Positions 1 through 8,932 of a DNA stretch of 64,000 bases are shown here, piece by piece (positions within the stretch are counted from its first letter, which is position 1; every line of letters starts with the position of its first letter). Origin of the DNA: Paracoccaceae bacterium (GTDB taxonomy: Bacteria; Pseudomonadota; Alphaproteobacteria; Rhodobacterales; Rhodobacteraceae); contig JAJEHS010000006.1 in the NCBI GenBank assembly GCA_022823605.1, positions 62,001-126,000 on the forward strand, written 5' to 3'. The notes under the pieces are model-generated. The model was not told the DNA's origin and ran no database searches. It was given only the letters and a program-made list of their open reading frames with translations. Made by a program: the position numbers and the translations under genes.

Positions 1-290
1 GTTTGATTGAATATCCAAGAAAGGGCATCTGGGCAATAGCCTTTATTGCCCGACCTGCCAAAGGTGAAATCATGCACAAATATCAGGGTGAGGACAATTT
101 GCTGGGATTATTCGTACCAACAACACCGAATCCTACTTCAGGATTCTTTCTCATGGTCCCTGAATCCGATGTTCACGTCTTAGACATGACAATTGAAGAT
201 GCCGTCAAATTAGTTATATCCGCCGGCTTGGTTTACCCTCCGAATTATCAACCAAGAGATCACTCCTCATACCACCAAACATCAGGCTGA
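1..290 (+). CDS. DUF502 family membrane protein, C-terminal part (5'-truncated by window)
   Basis: The reading frame is already open at the left edge, so only the last 95 or so codons are present. The fragment has the usual DUF502 C-terminal pattern: YPRKGIW near the edge, then VPTTPNPTSGF, a VPESDV segment and a MTIEDAVKLVISAG stretch. DUF502 proteins are small inner-membrane proteins of unknown function, and the membrane helices would lie in the missing N-terminal half. The last 31 bases overlap the 3' end of the convergent binding-protein gene. In alphaproteobacteria DUF502 is often found near mfd, and mfd lies about 3 kb away here. The family call is firm; no function can be given. Confidence 0.85.
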   Translation, partial: LIEYPRKGIWAIAFIARPAKGEIMHKYQGEDNLLGLFVPTTPNPTSGFFLMVPESDVHVLDMTIEDAVKLVISAGLVYPPNYQPRDHSSYHQTSG

Positions 291-2089
291 AATCCAATCC
301 AGTCACCATAAATCGGGAGTAAGTCCGGGTAGTTCAACTCTTTTTTATGGGCTATTCTGGAAACGTCTGTAAACCAGATGGGTATTACATACCTTCCAGC
401 AATGAGGATTCTGTCCAAAGCCCTCACGGCAGCAACAAAATCCTCCTTTTCCCGAGCTTGAAGCATACTAGCGATCATTTCTTCAGCTGGTGGATTATCC
501 ATTCCCATCCAATTTCTGCTACCAGGTGTATTTATGCCGTCCTTGCTCCAGTACAGATATTGTTCATTACCAGGACTGAGTGACATTCCTCTGGCGTAAA
601 AGGCCATATCGAAATCATAGGCTGTCGTACGCTCACGGTATTGTGCACTGTCGATCACGGTAATTACGAGTTTTATTCCCAATCTCTGCAGGGCCTGCTC
701 ATAAATAGTCGCAATGGCAAGTGATTCGCTTGCTCCTTGGACCAATAGCAAATCAATTTCGAATGCGACCCCTTCGCTGTTACGGAGAGTACCTTCATCG
801 TCAACTTTCCATCCAACTTCCGCGAGTAATTGGGATGCTTTTCTAATATTCCTCCTGTTTTGTTCATTGCCATCTGAAACTGGTAATTCATATCCTTCCA
901 TTACACCAGGCAATAATTGGTCTTTGAATGGGTCCAGCAACGCTTTCACTTTACCGGTAGCAGGTCCAGGCCGCATTCCCAGTTCCGAATTGGAAAAATA
1001 GGAGGTTATTCTGGGTGGTTTTCCACCTTCCAGTGTCTGGTTGATAAATTCATAATTGAAAGCGTGTATCAAGGCATCCCTTACCCGCCAATCCTTGAAT
1101 TTATCCTTGCGGGTATTAAACACGAACCCTCTTATTCCTGAAGGTCTTTCATTGGGTATTTCAGACTTGACGACATCGCCGTTCTGAACAGCCGGGAAAT
1201 TATAAAGGGTATCCCATTTCTCGGAATTATATTCCCTGAAGGATGAAAATTCCCCTGCCTTGAATGCCTCGAACACAACTCCACCGTCACCATAGTATTC
1301 GTAGACAATCTCATCAAAATTATGTCTTCCCTTGTTGAAGGCCAAATCCTTTCCCCAATAATCGGGGTTTCTGGTGAACTTGAGAAACCTGCCGGTTTCA
1401 AACTCTGAAAGTGTGTAGGGGCCTGATCCAATCGGGAGTTCAAGCGAACTTTCATCAAATTCCCTTCCTTCCCATTCGGATTTGGGCAAAATGGGCCTTA
1501 ACCCAGCAATCAGTGGTATTTCCCGATCGATAACATTGAAGTCTATTCTTACCGAACGTTCTCCTGTTTGGGTTATGGATTCAATTTTATTCCATGCAGT
1601 ACGATACCTTGGATGCCCTTTGGTCCCCAAGATTTCGAAAGACCATATTACATCCTCGACAGTCACAGGGTTTCCATTCGAAAACCTGGCTTCTTCTCTC
1701 AAGGTAAACTCTACCCAATCCCTTTCATCACTTGTTTCTATGGTTTCAGCTAGTAATCCGTACAAGGAAAATGGTTCATCCCAGTTTCTTCCCATAAGAG
1801 GTTCGTAAACCAATGACCTTATTGCCCAGGGAGCTCTTCCCTTTACTATCCACGGGTTAAGGGAATCGAAGGAGCCTGCAAAACCGTATTCCATGGTTCC
1901 CCCCTTTGGTGCATCAGGATTGGCATACGGCAGATGCGTATAATCGGGACCCAGAGCAGGTTGCCCATACATGGCTATACCATGTGCCGGTTGAGTAAAT
2001 CCCTTATTTACCAGTCCCAATGAGGATATCAAAACTACTCCCAGAAACAGGGCCAACTTCAACCAAAACGTCTGTATAATTTGTAACAT
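260..2089 (-). CDS. Family 5 extracellular solute-binding protein (YejA-like peptide/microcin C ABC type)
   Basis: A 609-residue periplasmic binding protein of the SBP_bac_5 family. The start ATG is followed by a hydrophobic signal segment (about residues 8-30). After it come the hallmarks of the YejA branch: YANPDAPKGG near residue 57, GSFDSLNP, an RFSNGNPVTVEDV segment near residue 140 and ARNPDYWG-like text (FTRNPDYWGKD). The C terminus ends in a Trp-rich DVWWYEE typical of this branch. These proteins deliver oligopeptides or related compounds to an ABC importer. No permease or ATPase genes lie beside it here, so it is either an orphan or its partners are elsewhere. It is transcribed alone; its 3' end overlaps the DUF502 gene by 31 bases. 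Substrate is not predictable. Confidence 0.88.
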   Translation of the reverse strand: MLQIIQTFWLKLALFLGVVLISSLGLVNKGFTQPAHGIAMYGQPALGPDYTHLPYANPDAPKGGTMEYGFAGSFDSLNPWIVKGRAPWAIRSLVYEPLMGRNWDEPFSLYGLLAETIETSDERDWVEFTLREEARFSNGNPVTVEDVIWSFEILGTKGHPRYRTAWNKIESITQTGERSVRIDFNVIDREIPLIAGLRPILPKSEWEGREFDESSLELPIGSGPYTLSEFETGRFLKFTRNPDYWGKDLAFNKGRHNFDEIVYEYYGDGGVVFEAFKAGEFSSFREYNSEKWDTLYNFPAVQNGDVVKSEIPNERPSGIRGFVFNTRKDKFKDWRVRDALIHAFNYEFINQTLEGGKPPRITSYFSNSELGMRPGPATGKVKALLDPFKDQLLPGVMEGYELPVSDGNEQNRRNIRKASQLLAEVGWKVDDEGTLRNSEGVAFEIDLLLVQGASESLAIATIYEQALQRLGIKLVITVIDSAQYRERTTAYDFDMAFYARGMSLSPGNEQYLYWSKDGINTPGSRNWMGMDNPPAEEMIASMLQAREKEDFVAAVRALDRILIAGRYVIPIWFTDVSRIAHKKELNYPDLLPIYGDWIGFQPDVWWYEE

Positions 2090-2144
2090 ATCAGCAACAC
2101 CAAAATTATTTTATCTATAAAAGGACTAATTCTACATTTTCTAA

Positions 2145-2172
2145 TTGTAATTATTGACAGATGTACTATTAT
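2145..2172 (+). promoter_or_regulatory. Possible sigma70 promoter for the candidate sRNA
   Basis: TTGTAA at 2145-2150 and TATTAT at 2167-2172 are separated by 16 bases. They match the sigma70 consensus at 4 of 6 and 5 of 6 positions. A start near 2179 would give a transcript of about 75 bases ending at the terminator at 2229-2254. A perfect TTGACA lies at 2154-2159 but has no -10 at the right distance. AT-rich DNA produces such matches by chance, so the assignment is tentative. Confidence 0.35.
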
Positions 2173-2178
2173 CTACTC

Positions 2179-2254
2179 ACTGCTCGACAGGTTTCTTGTC
2201 TGTACGAAACCTGCCTCAATGACTTCTTGCCCGCCTCAGTGCGGGCATTTTTTT
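2179..2254 (+). ncRNA. Candidate small RNA with two hairpins
   Basis: A stretch between the divergent binding-protein and bdhA genes holds two stable hairpins in a row. The first pairs CAGGTTTC (2188-2195) with GAAACCTG (2206-2213) over a 10-base loop. The second is an intrinsic terminator at 2229-2254. No gene on the + strand lies upstream for the terminator to serve, since the neighbour is transcribed leftward. A promoter-like pair sits just upstream. Together they define a compact unit with no protein-coding potential. I recognise no known RNA family. Inference only. Confidence 0.4.
2229..2254 (+). terminator. Intrinsic terminator
   Basis: A perfect GCCCGC (2229-2234) / GCGGGC (2241-2246) stem has a six-base CTCAGT loop and is followed by A and seven T. 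This is a textbook rho-independent terminator reading rightward. It lies about 230 bases before bdhA, so it ends a separate short transcript. Confidence 0.8.
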
Positions 2255-2485
2255 GCCAAAAATTCATTTTCTGGGATTCTTAGCGTTAATTTTACACATA
2301 ATTTTCCCTATAAAGCTTGATAGAAAAGCTATAAATTTCTAGCCGGACTAGTGCTCTATCTCTAATTATTGGATAACTATTAATTATATAAAATTTGTAG
2401 GTCAATGGTTTGTGGAAAACATGCTGTCTATTAATCCAAATGATAAATCTTACATCTAAGTCATTTGAAAACAGGATTGATGTAC

Positions 2486-3259
2486 ATGGATTTTTCAACC
2501 AAAACTGTATTAGTAACTGGTTCCACTACGGGCATCGGTCTGGGGATAGTAAATAAATTTGCCTCACTTGGGGCTAATGTTATCCTGAATTCCTTCGATG
2601 ATAACCCCGATAACCATGAACTAGCATCTCAAATTGCCGAAAAATACGGTACAAATGCCGTATTCAAGAAAGCTGATTTGATCTATCCCGATGAAGCAAG
2701 GAAACTGGTAACAGATGCACCAGATATTGATATTCTGGTTAATAATGCAGGAATTCAGTACGTATCACCAATTGAAGATTTTCCGTCCGAAAAATGGAAT
2801 GATATCATTGCCGTCAATTTATCCTCGGCATTTCATACCATTGCCGAAGCACTCCCGATAATGAAAAGAAAGGGTTGGGGGCGAATTATCAACATTAGTT
2901 CAGTACACGGTTTGCGTGCTTCACCATATAAATCGGCGTATATTTCTGCAAAACATGGAATTATCGGATTGACCAAAACTGTAGCTTTAGAAACTGCAGA
3001 AATGCCAATAACTTGCAATGCAATTTGCCCTGGATATGTTCTTACACCATTGGTTGAATCACAAATTCCCGATCAAATGAAAGTACATAATAAAGATAGG
3101 GAAGCGATAATCAGGGATGTAATGCTTGCTAGACAGCCATCAAAAGAATTTGTTTCTGAAGAACAAATTGCTGATGCAGCAGTGTTTCTTTGCTCAGAAA
3201 GTGCTGATCAGATAACCGGAACCACCTTGTCTCTTGATGGTGGATGGACTTCAATGTGA
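2486..3259 (+). CDS. bdhA: D-3-hydroxybutyrate dehydrogenase (SDR family)
   Basis: A classical short-chain dehydrogenase of about 257 residues that interconverts D-3-hydroxybutyrate and acetoacetate with NAD+, as in polyhydroxybutyrate and ketone-body use. The cofactor loop TGSTTGIG, NNAG, the catalytic Ser in NISSVHG and Tyr/Lys in YISAK are all present. The PGYVLTPLVESQIPDQ segment is characteristic of 3-hydroxybutyrate dehydrogenases rather than FabG. The frame opens at a TTG at 2465, but ATG at 2486 has AGGA (2473-2476) at good spacing and gives the family length; ATG 2480 is the alternative. The last nine bases overlap the end of convergent mfd. A general SDR with another hydroxyacid substrate is the main alternative. 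Confidence 0.85.
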   Translation: MDFSTKTVLVTGSTTGIGLGIVNKFASLGANVILNSFDDNPDNHELASQIAEKYGTNAVFKKADLIYPDEARKLVTDAPDIDILVNNAGIQYVSPIEDFPSEKWNDIIAVNLSSAFHTIAEALPIMKRKGWGRIINISSVHGLRASPYKSAYISAKHGIIGLTKTVALETAEMPITCNAICPGYVLTPLVESQIPDQMKVHNKDREAIIRDVMLARQPSKEFVSEEQIADAAVFLCSESADQITGTTLSLDGGWTSM

Positions 3260-6200
3260 AGAAATAACCTCAGCCTGTTTTTCTTCACCTAGATTGATAA
3301 GGTCTTTTAGCAATTTCTGTATTCCCCGAATTCTAGTTTTTTCATCACCCCATTTCTTGGGAATAAAGATTCGGTCCTGAAAAATCCTTATACCCGGACC
3401 CTGAGTATTCAGAAATCTCATTAATTGATCCGGATTGTTGAATTCATTGTTGAAAAATTTGATGGAAGCGCCCTTCTCGCTGCAATCCAGATTGCTGATA
3501 CCTGCATTGATGCAAAGATCTTTAATGTTCAGGAGAATGAAAAAATTTTTTACTTCTTTAGGCATTGATCCAAATCTATCGGTGATTTCCTCGGCTATGG
3601 AGTTCAAATCCTCATCCTCCATATCTGATAACCGGCGGTATATTCCCAATCTGGTATTCAAATCCTGTATGTAATCCTCGGGGATTCTTGCTTCCATACC
3701 AAGATTCAGTTTCGGTGAAATAACATTCTTTGATTTTTTCTTTTTTAGTTCACCTCTTTCCCTTTCCAGATTTTCTACCGCATCCTGGAGCATTTTCAGG
3801 TAAAGTTCGAATCCGACTTCCTGGATGTGACCGGATTGCTGCTCTCCAAGAAGATTGCCCGCACCTCTGTGGTCAAGATCATGTGCTGCCAGTGAAAATC
3901 CGGCACCTAACGAATTGAGGGACGAAAATACCCTCAATCTGGATACAGCTCCCTCAGTTAGTTTTCTGTTCGGCGGATATGTAATATAAGCATAGGCCCT
4001 AACGTTGGAACGTCCTACCCTACCCCTGATTTGATAGAGTTGTGCCAAACCGAATTTTTGGGCATCATTAATTATGATTGTATTTGCTGAAGGAATATCT
4101 AGGCCCGAGGCCACAATTGTTGTAGAAAGCATGACATCGGTTTTTCCTGCATAAAAGTTAACAACCTTTTTTTCCAATTCATCCGGATTCATTTGACCAT
4201 GTGCCTTGGTAAAGGTTATTTCCGGAACCTGTTCCTCTAGAAATCTTTCTAACGGCTCCAGGTCCTTTATCCTTGGTGTAATGAAAAAGCTTTGACCTCC
4301 CCTTTGTTTTTCTCTCAATAATGCTTGCCTGACCATTACCGGATCAAATTCAGTAACGAAGGTTTTTATGGCGATTCGATCCAATGGAGGAGTACCGATG
4401 AGAGAAATATCCCTAGCCCCAGAAATTGTTAATTGGAGGGTTCTTGGTATGGGGGTTGCAGTTAAGGTTAGAACATGAACACCATCCTTCAGCTTTTTCA
4501 ACTTTTCTTTCTGGACAACGCCAAAATTTTGTTCCTCATCAATAATCAGTAATCCCAAATTCTCGAATTTGACCTTGGAACCCAATAATGCATGAGTACC
4601 GATTACAATGTCCGTAGTTCCGTTTTCCAGTCTTGAAAGTACCTCCGGATGAGACTTTTGCGGTACCAGTCGTGAAAGATTGGAAATTTCCAGGGGAAAG
4701 CTTTGAAGCCTTTCCTGAAACTTGACAAGATGTTGTCGTACAAGAAGTGTAGTTGGAGCTACAACTGCAACCTGTTTACCTGACATAGCTGTAACAAAAG
4801 CCGCCCGAATTGCCACTTCGGTTTTTCCAAATCCCACATCTCCACAAATCAACCGATCCATGGGTTTTCCGCTTTCAAGATCGTATAGGACATCCGCAAT
4901 GGCCTTCTCCTGGTCAGCTGTTTCCATGAATGGGAATTTTGATAGGAGTAAATCCCATTCTTTCGATTCGTATCTGAGTACTGGTGCTGATTCAAGTTTT
5001 CGTTTGGCTGAAGTAGCAACCAAATCACCTGCTAGGACAAGCAAATCTTTTTTGAGTTTTGCCTTGCGTTCTTGCCAGGCTGTGCCACCAATTACATCAA
5101 GCTTGGCCTCATTGTTGCCCAGTTTCGATAACAAGTCCATGTTTTCAACGGGCAAGTATAGCTTCGTACCGCCAGAATATTCCAAGGCAATACAATCCTG
5201 GTTTCGTCCGGCAGTAACAATTTTATTAATTTCCAGGAATTTACCTACTCCATGGTCTCTATGAACTATTAGGTCACCAGGTAATAGCTCACCGAATTCC
5301 TTGAGGAAATTTGCTGTTGATTTCTTTTTGGAATAATGGGTTTTCTTGCGAGGACCAAAAATATCCTGCTCGGTAATTACCGTTAAATCATCACAGGTGA
5401 AACCCCAAGCCAGCTTTAACACTCCAATCATCAATAAATTGTTTGAATCACGAAGGTTATTAAAATTTTCTACTTTTTGTATGTGAGTAATGTTCTCATC
5501 CCTGAGATACTCTTCAATCCTTTCAAGAGATCCCTGAGTCCAGCATGCAATCAACACATTTCGCTTGGTGAGTTCTTCCCGAATCAGTTCTGGTAAATTG
5601 TTAATACTGCTTTTGCTTAAGTCCCTTTCGGGTTTGATTGATGAAACACGTTTGCCACCACAAGAGTGAACACCTGATCTGGCAGGGACTTTGTAGGGAG
5701 AAATAACACATCTGTTTTCAGCTTTGATAGTTTTTTGGAGGCCCTTGTAATCCACGAAGAAATTTTTTGGTGGGCATGGGTAGTAATTCTGTTCGAAATG
5801 ATTGGTCCTTGAGCCATTTGCCCGTCTGGATTCATAAAGTTCATTGATGAATTCCTGCCTAGATGAAATTCTTTGCCTTGCTTCTTCTTCTATAAAAACA
5901 AATGCTTCCGGAAAATAATCGAAGATCAATTCCATCTTGTCATAAAAGAATGGCAACCAATGCTCGATTCCTTGGACTAGAATTCCTGCTGAAATGGATT
6001 GGTAAATTGAAAGGTCATCCTGGTTGATTCCAAACAGGGTACGAAAGTTTTTTCTAAACCTGGTTATTGAACCTTCATCGAGAATCACTTCTGACACAGG
6101 AAAGAAATCCACCCTCTTCCTTCGTCCAACAGTAATTTGTGTTTCGGGTGAGAATTGTCTGAGTCCATCAACCGTATCCCCAAAAAAATCAATTCTAAAA

Positions 6201-6727
6201 GGATTGCCATATCCTGGAGGAAAAACATCGATTATCCCGCCTCTCAAGGCAAATTCTCCAGGTTCCAGTACCTTAGAAACATTATTGAAACCCATCAATG
6301 TCAGGTAGTTTTGGAATTTTGTTGGATTTACATTCTGTTGAAGTTCAATTCTGAAATGCGAATTATGAAATACGTATTGAGGTGGAATTTTCTGGGTTGC
6401 ACCGTTTGCCGTGCAAAGAACTACATACCTCCCTTTTCTTCTTAAGCCCCTTGAGGTACCCAACGTATATATTCTTTTCGATTTTACACGGGGATTGGGT
6501 GAAATCCGGCTATATGGCGGACAATCCCAGGCAGGAAATTCAACAATCCTGGTTTCGGGTGAAAAAAAACTGAATAATTCCTTTACCTCCTCTGACCTTC
6601 TTTCATCACGTGCAATATGTATTACCGGTCGCCCGGACTGCTCCATAAATTGCAACATCATTCTTACATCCAAACCTTCTGGAGTTTCAGAAAGTATGGC
6701 TGGAGCTTTGGGAGGTAGTTCTTTCAT
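3251..6727 (-). CDS. mfd: Transcription-repair coupling factor Mfd
   Basis: Mfd removes RNA polymerase stalled at DNA lesions and recruits UvrA. The product, about 1158 residues, has the full domain order. The N-terminal UvrB-like module (with VEFPAWDCPPYSRISP) comes first, then the RNA-polymerase-interaction domain beginning around GDLIVHRDHGVGKF. The RecG-like translocase follows, with Walker A GDVGFGKTEVA, the DEEQ box (IIDEEQNFGV), TATPIPRT and the QIRGRVGRS motif. A C-terminal autoinhibitory D7 domain closes the protein. I place the start at the ATG at 6727 (MKELPPKAP); an in-frame TTG at 6772 would add 15 residues. Neither has a strong ribosome site. Transcribed alone, convergent with bdhA. 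Confidence 0.96.
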   Translation of the reverse strand: MKELPPKAPAILSETPEGLDVRMMLQFMEQSGRPVIHIARDERRSEEVKELFSFFSPETRIVEFPAWDCPPYSRISPNPRVKSKRIYTLGTSRGLRRKGRYVVLCTANGATQKIPPQYVFHNSHFRIELQQNVNPTKFQNYLTLMGFNNVSKVLEPGEFALRGGIIDVFPPGYGNPFRIDFFGDTVDGLRQFSPETQITVGRRKRVDFFPVSEVILDEGSITRFRKNFRTLFGINQDDLSIYQSISAGILVQGIEHWLPFFYDKMELIFDYFPEAFVFIEEEARQRISSRQEFINELYESRRANGSRTNHFEQNYYPCPPKNFFVDYKGLQKTIKAENRCVISPYKVPARSGVHSCGGKRVSSIKPERDLSKSSINNLPELIREELTKRNVLIACWTQGSLERIEEYLRDENITHIQKVENFNNLRDSNNLLMIGVLKLAWGFTCDDLTVITEQDIFGPRKKTHYSKKKSTANFLKEFGELLPGDLIVHRDHGVGKFLEINKIVTAGRNQDCIALEYSGGTKLYLPVENMDLLSKLGNNEAKLDVIGGTAWQERKAKLKKDLLVLAGDLVATSAKRKLESAPVLRYESKEWDLLLSKFPFMETADQEKAIADVLYDLESGKPMDRLICGDVGFGKTEVAIRAAFVTAMSGKQVAVVAPTTLLVRQHLVKFQERLQSFPLEISNLSRLVPQKSHPEVLSRLENGTTDIVIGTHALLGSKVKFENLGLLIIDEEQNFGVVQKEKLKKLKDGVHVLTLTATPIPRTLQLTISGARDISLIGTPPLDRIAIKTFVTEFDPVMVRQALLREKQRGGQSFFITPRIKDLEPLERFLEEQVPEITFTKAHGQMNPDELEKKVVNFYAGKTDVMLSTTIVASGLDIPSANTIIINDAQKFGLAQLYQIRGRVGRSNVRAYAYITYPPNRKLTEGAVSRLRVFSSLNSLGAGFSLAAHDLDHRGAGNLLGEQQSGHIQEVGFELYLKMLQDAVENLERERGELKKKKSKNVISPKLNLGMEARIPEDYIQDLNTRLGIYRRLSDMEDEDLNSIAEEITDRFGSMPKEVKNFFILLNIKDLCINAGISNLDCSEKGASIKFFNNEFNNPDQLMRFLNTQGPGIRIFQDRIFIPKKWGDEKTRIRGIQKLLKDLINLGEEKQAEVISSH

Positions 6728-6985
6728 TGAGCAAATTATGTATGGAACTTTAACTGAAAGTAAAACTTGCAAACTAAAATAATTTCAATTTTGGAAAGTA
6801 CCTAACAAGCAAATTGTTAACCTCCAAGGGTATGGGAATTAGTCTTTAGTTGGGGGTTTTTGAGATTTAACCACTCTGATTTCGACAATTTGCAAACAAA
6901 GAAGCAGTCAACATATATCTTTGAATGTGTATAATAATTTACTATTTCATTTCCTCAAGGTTTCTCCAAATTTGACCCTTTTACA

Positions 6986-7984
6986 ATGAAAATAGTTGCA
7001 TACCGGTTTCCTAGTTCCCGCCCTCGAAGATTGAGGAGATCAAAAAATATCAGGAATTTGGTTCAGGAAACCTCATTTTCGATTTCAGATCTTATTTGGC
7101 CCGTATTCATATGCGAAGGAACAAATAAAAGGGTGGAAGTCAAATCCATGCCGGGTGTTTTCAGACTATCAATTGATGAAGCACTTAAAGAAATAGGTAA
7201 ATTTCACCAACTCGATTTACCAGCGGTAGCACTCTTCCCCTGCGTACCAGAAGAAGACAAGAGTGCAGATTGCAGCAACGCCTGGAATCCTGATAATCTT
7301 GCAAATAGGGCTACCAAGGCCATCAAGAAGGAATATCCCGAGTTGCTAGTAATGCTGGATGTTGCCTTGGACCCATACAATATAAATGGACATGATGGAT
7401 TGGTCAGTGATGGTATAATCCTTAATGACGAAACCATTGATTGTTTGGGTAAGCAGGCCTTGAGTCATGCAGCATCCGGAGCGGATATTATTGGTCCCTC
7501 CGATATGATGGATGGCAGAGTCGGGTTGATCCGCGAAAATCTGGAAGCAAACGGTTACAAGGATGTGATCATATTATCCTACTCGGCCAAATACGCCTCT
7601 TCATTTTACAGTGGATTCAGGGATGCTGTTGGTGCGGGCAGTTTACTGGTCGGTGACAAAAAATCATATCAATTGGACATGGCCAATTCAGACGAAGCTC
7701 TCAGAATGGTACAAAGGGACCTAGAAGAAGGCGCAGATATGGTTATGGTAAAGCCTGGACTACCTTATTTGGATATTTGCCGAAGGGTAAAGGATACCTT
7801 CAATACCCCCGTTTTTGCCTATCAGGTTTCCGGTGAGTACAGCATGATACAAAATGCCATCATTCAAGGATTGGTTCCCGAAGAGGAAACGGTCATTGAA
7901 ACCATGACATCATTTAAACGAGCAGGTTGTGCAGGTGTATTGACCTATTTTGCACCAGTAATTATCAAGTATCTCAAAGAGTAG
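6986..7984 (+). CDS. hemB: Delta-aminolevulinic acid dehydratase (porphobilinogen synthase)
   Basis: HemB condenses two 5-aminolevulinate molecules to porphobilinogen in heme and cobalamin synthesis. At 332 residues it is full length. Both Schiff-base lysines are visible in their motifs: SYSAKYASSFY and MVMVKPGLPYLD. The metal region reads DVALDPYNINGHDG; the cysteines of the zinc-type enzyme (DVCLCPYTSHGHCG) are replaced by Ala and Asp. That is the Mg/K-dependent pattern known from alphaproteobacteria. The arginine-rich N terminus (PSSRPRRLRR) is also typical. Upstream is a 200-base AT-rich gap after divergent mfd. It is monocistronic. B12-dependent enzymes elsewhere in the window need the same tetrapyrrole pathway. 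Confidence 0.96.
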   Translation: MKIVAYRFPSSRPRRLRRSKNIRNLVQETSFSISDLIWPVFICEGTNKRVEVKSMPGVFRLSIDEALKEIGKFHQLDLPAVALFPCVPEEDKSADCSNAWNPDNLANRATKAIKKEYPELLVMLDVALDPYNINGHDGLVSDGIILNDETIDCLGKQALSHAASGADIIGPSDMMDGRVGLIRENLEANGYKDVIILSYSAKYASSFYSGFRDAVGAGSLLVGDKKSYQLDMANSDEALRMVQRDLEEGADMVMVKPGLPYLDICRRVKDTFNTPVFAYQVSGEYSMIQNAIIQGLVPEEETVIETMTSFKRAGCAGVLTYFAPVIIKYLKE

Positions 7985-8364
7985 TGTATACATTTACCAG
8001 TCAATAATTTTTGGCATTTCGTCCATAATGGTGTGTATTCAAATATCAAACACAACATAATTGAAAATAATTTACCGCTTTCAATAGAATTCAAAACGAT
8101 ATACCGAAACCATTGCTGGACACGATTATCCCAACATGTTGTTCAATTAACTGTGTGGTCATAAGATTACCTTGCCGTTTTTTGCCATTGCCCTGGTGAC
8201 TCGCTGAGTGCATGTAAAATACCATAAATTTCAACTTGTATCGATTTTTTACTCCGACTGTTTCATTTATTTGTTGAAATATTCACTTTTGTTGTTTAAA
8301 TTTTACGTAATAAATTCAAGAATAAACTTAACCAAGAATTTACGAGCAGATCTTGGAGGCAATC
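7985..8364. other. Intergenic region, no gene found
   Basis: About 380 bases between hemB and the SYLF gene. It is AT-rich and has stop codons in all frames at short intervals. I found no convincing hairpin followed by T, no tRNA-like fold and no long inverted repeat. It presumably carries the promoter of the SYLF gene. The ribosome site GGAGG at 8355-8359 ends it. Confidence 0.5.
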
Positions 8365-8919
8365 GTGACATATATATTTGGTAAGGTATCCAAGTTATTA
8401 TTGGTAATTGGATTCATATTTGGCATTAGTACGTCCGGGCTTGTAGCCAAGGATAAATTCCTAGAAATCGAGAGGAAAGTGGATTCCTCGTTGCTCTTCC
8501 TTCTGGAAGAGGTTCCCAATACTGAAGACCTGATGGTCAGGGCAAAGGGAATGCTGATTATACCTGTAGTAACCAAGGCCAGTTTTGTAATTGGTGGTTC
8601 CTATGGAGAAGGAGCTTTGAGAGTTGGTGAGAAAACCCTCGAATACTATTCTTCGGCTCAATTCAATTACGGGGTGCAGTTAGGTGCTCAACAATATTCC
8701 CACATTTTGTTCTTTATGACAGATCAGGCCTTGTCGAAATTCTATAATTCCGATGGTTTCAAACTGGGAGCAAACGCTGAAGCTGCTATACTGAAGGAAA
8801 GTGACTTTATTGGTGTAGATACCATCAATATCAATTCCGATGTCGTCGGAATTGTCTTTGGACAAAAGGGATTGATAGTGGGTGCTTCCCTCTCAGGAAC
8901 AAAATATACCAGATTATAA
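8365..8919 (+). CDS. SYLF (Ysc84) domain lipid-binding protein, secreted
   Basis: A protein of about 184 residues with an N-terminal signal-like hydrophobic segment (residues 7-24) and a SYLF/Ysc84 domain. The domain signature is visible as ARAKGMLIIPVVTKASFVIGG-type text (here VRAKGMLIIP near residue 58), SSAQFNYGVQLGAQ, an LSKFYNSDGFKLGANAEAA stretch and the glycine-rich ending GQKGLIVGASLSGTKYTRL. SYLF domains bind lipids in eukaryotes; bacterial members are exported proteins of unknown role. The start is GTG at 8365, set by GGAGG at 8355-8359; an upstream in-frame TTG overlaps that ribosome site and is unlikely. Convergent with the next gene, 13 bases apart. Confidence 0.8.
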   Translation: MTYIFGKVSKLLLVIGFIFGISTSGLVAKDKFLEIERKVDSSLLFLLEEVPNTEDLMVRAKGMLIIPVVTKASFVIGGSYGEGALRVGEKTLEYYSSAQFNYGVQLGAQQYSHILFFMTDQALSKFYNSDGFKLGANAEAAILKESDFIGVDTININSDVVGIVFGQKGLIVGASLSGTKYTRL

Positions 8920-8932
8920 TTGTCAACTAATC

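Noticed and set aside
3251..3259. Overlap of bdhA and mfd ends as a frameshift or truncation sign
   Set aside because: Both C termini are normal for their families; a nine-base convergent overlap is ordinary.
4722..5264. Rightward 180-codon frame within mfd
   Set aside because: Antisense to the conserved Mfd translocase domain; low-complexity Ser/Thr-rich product with no motif.
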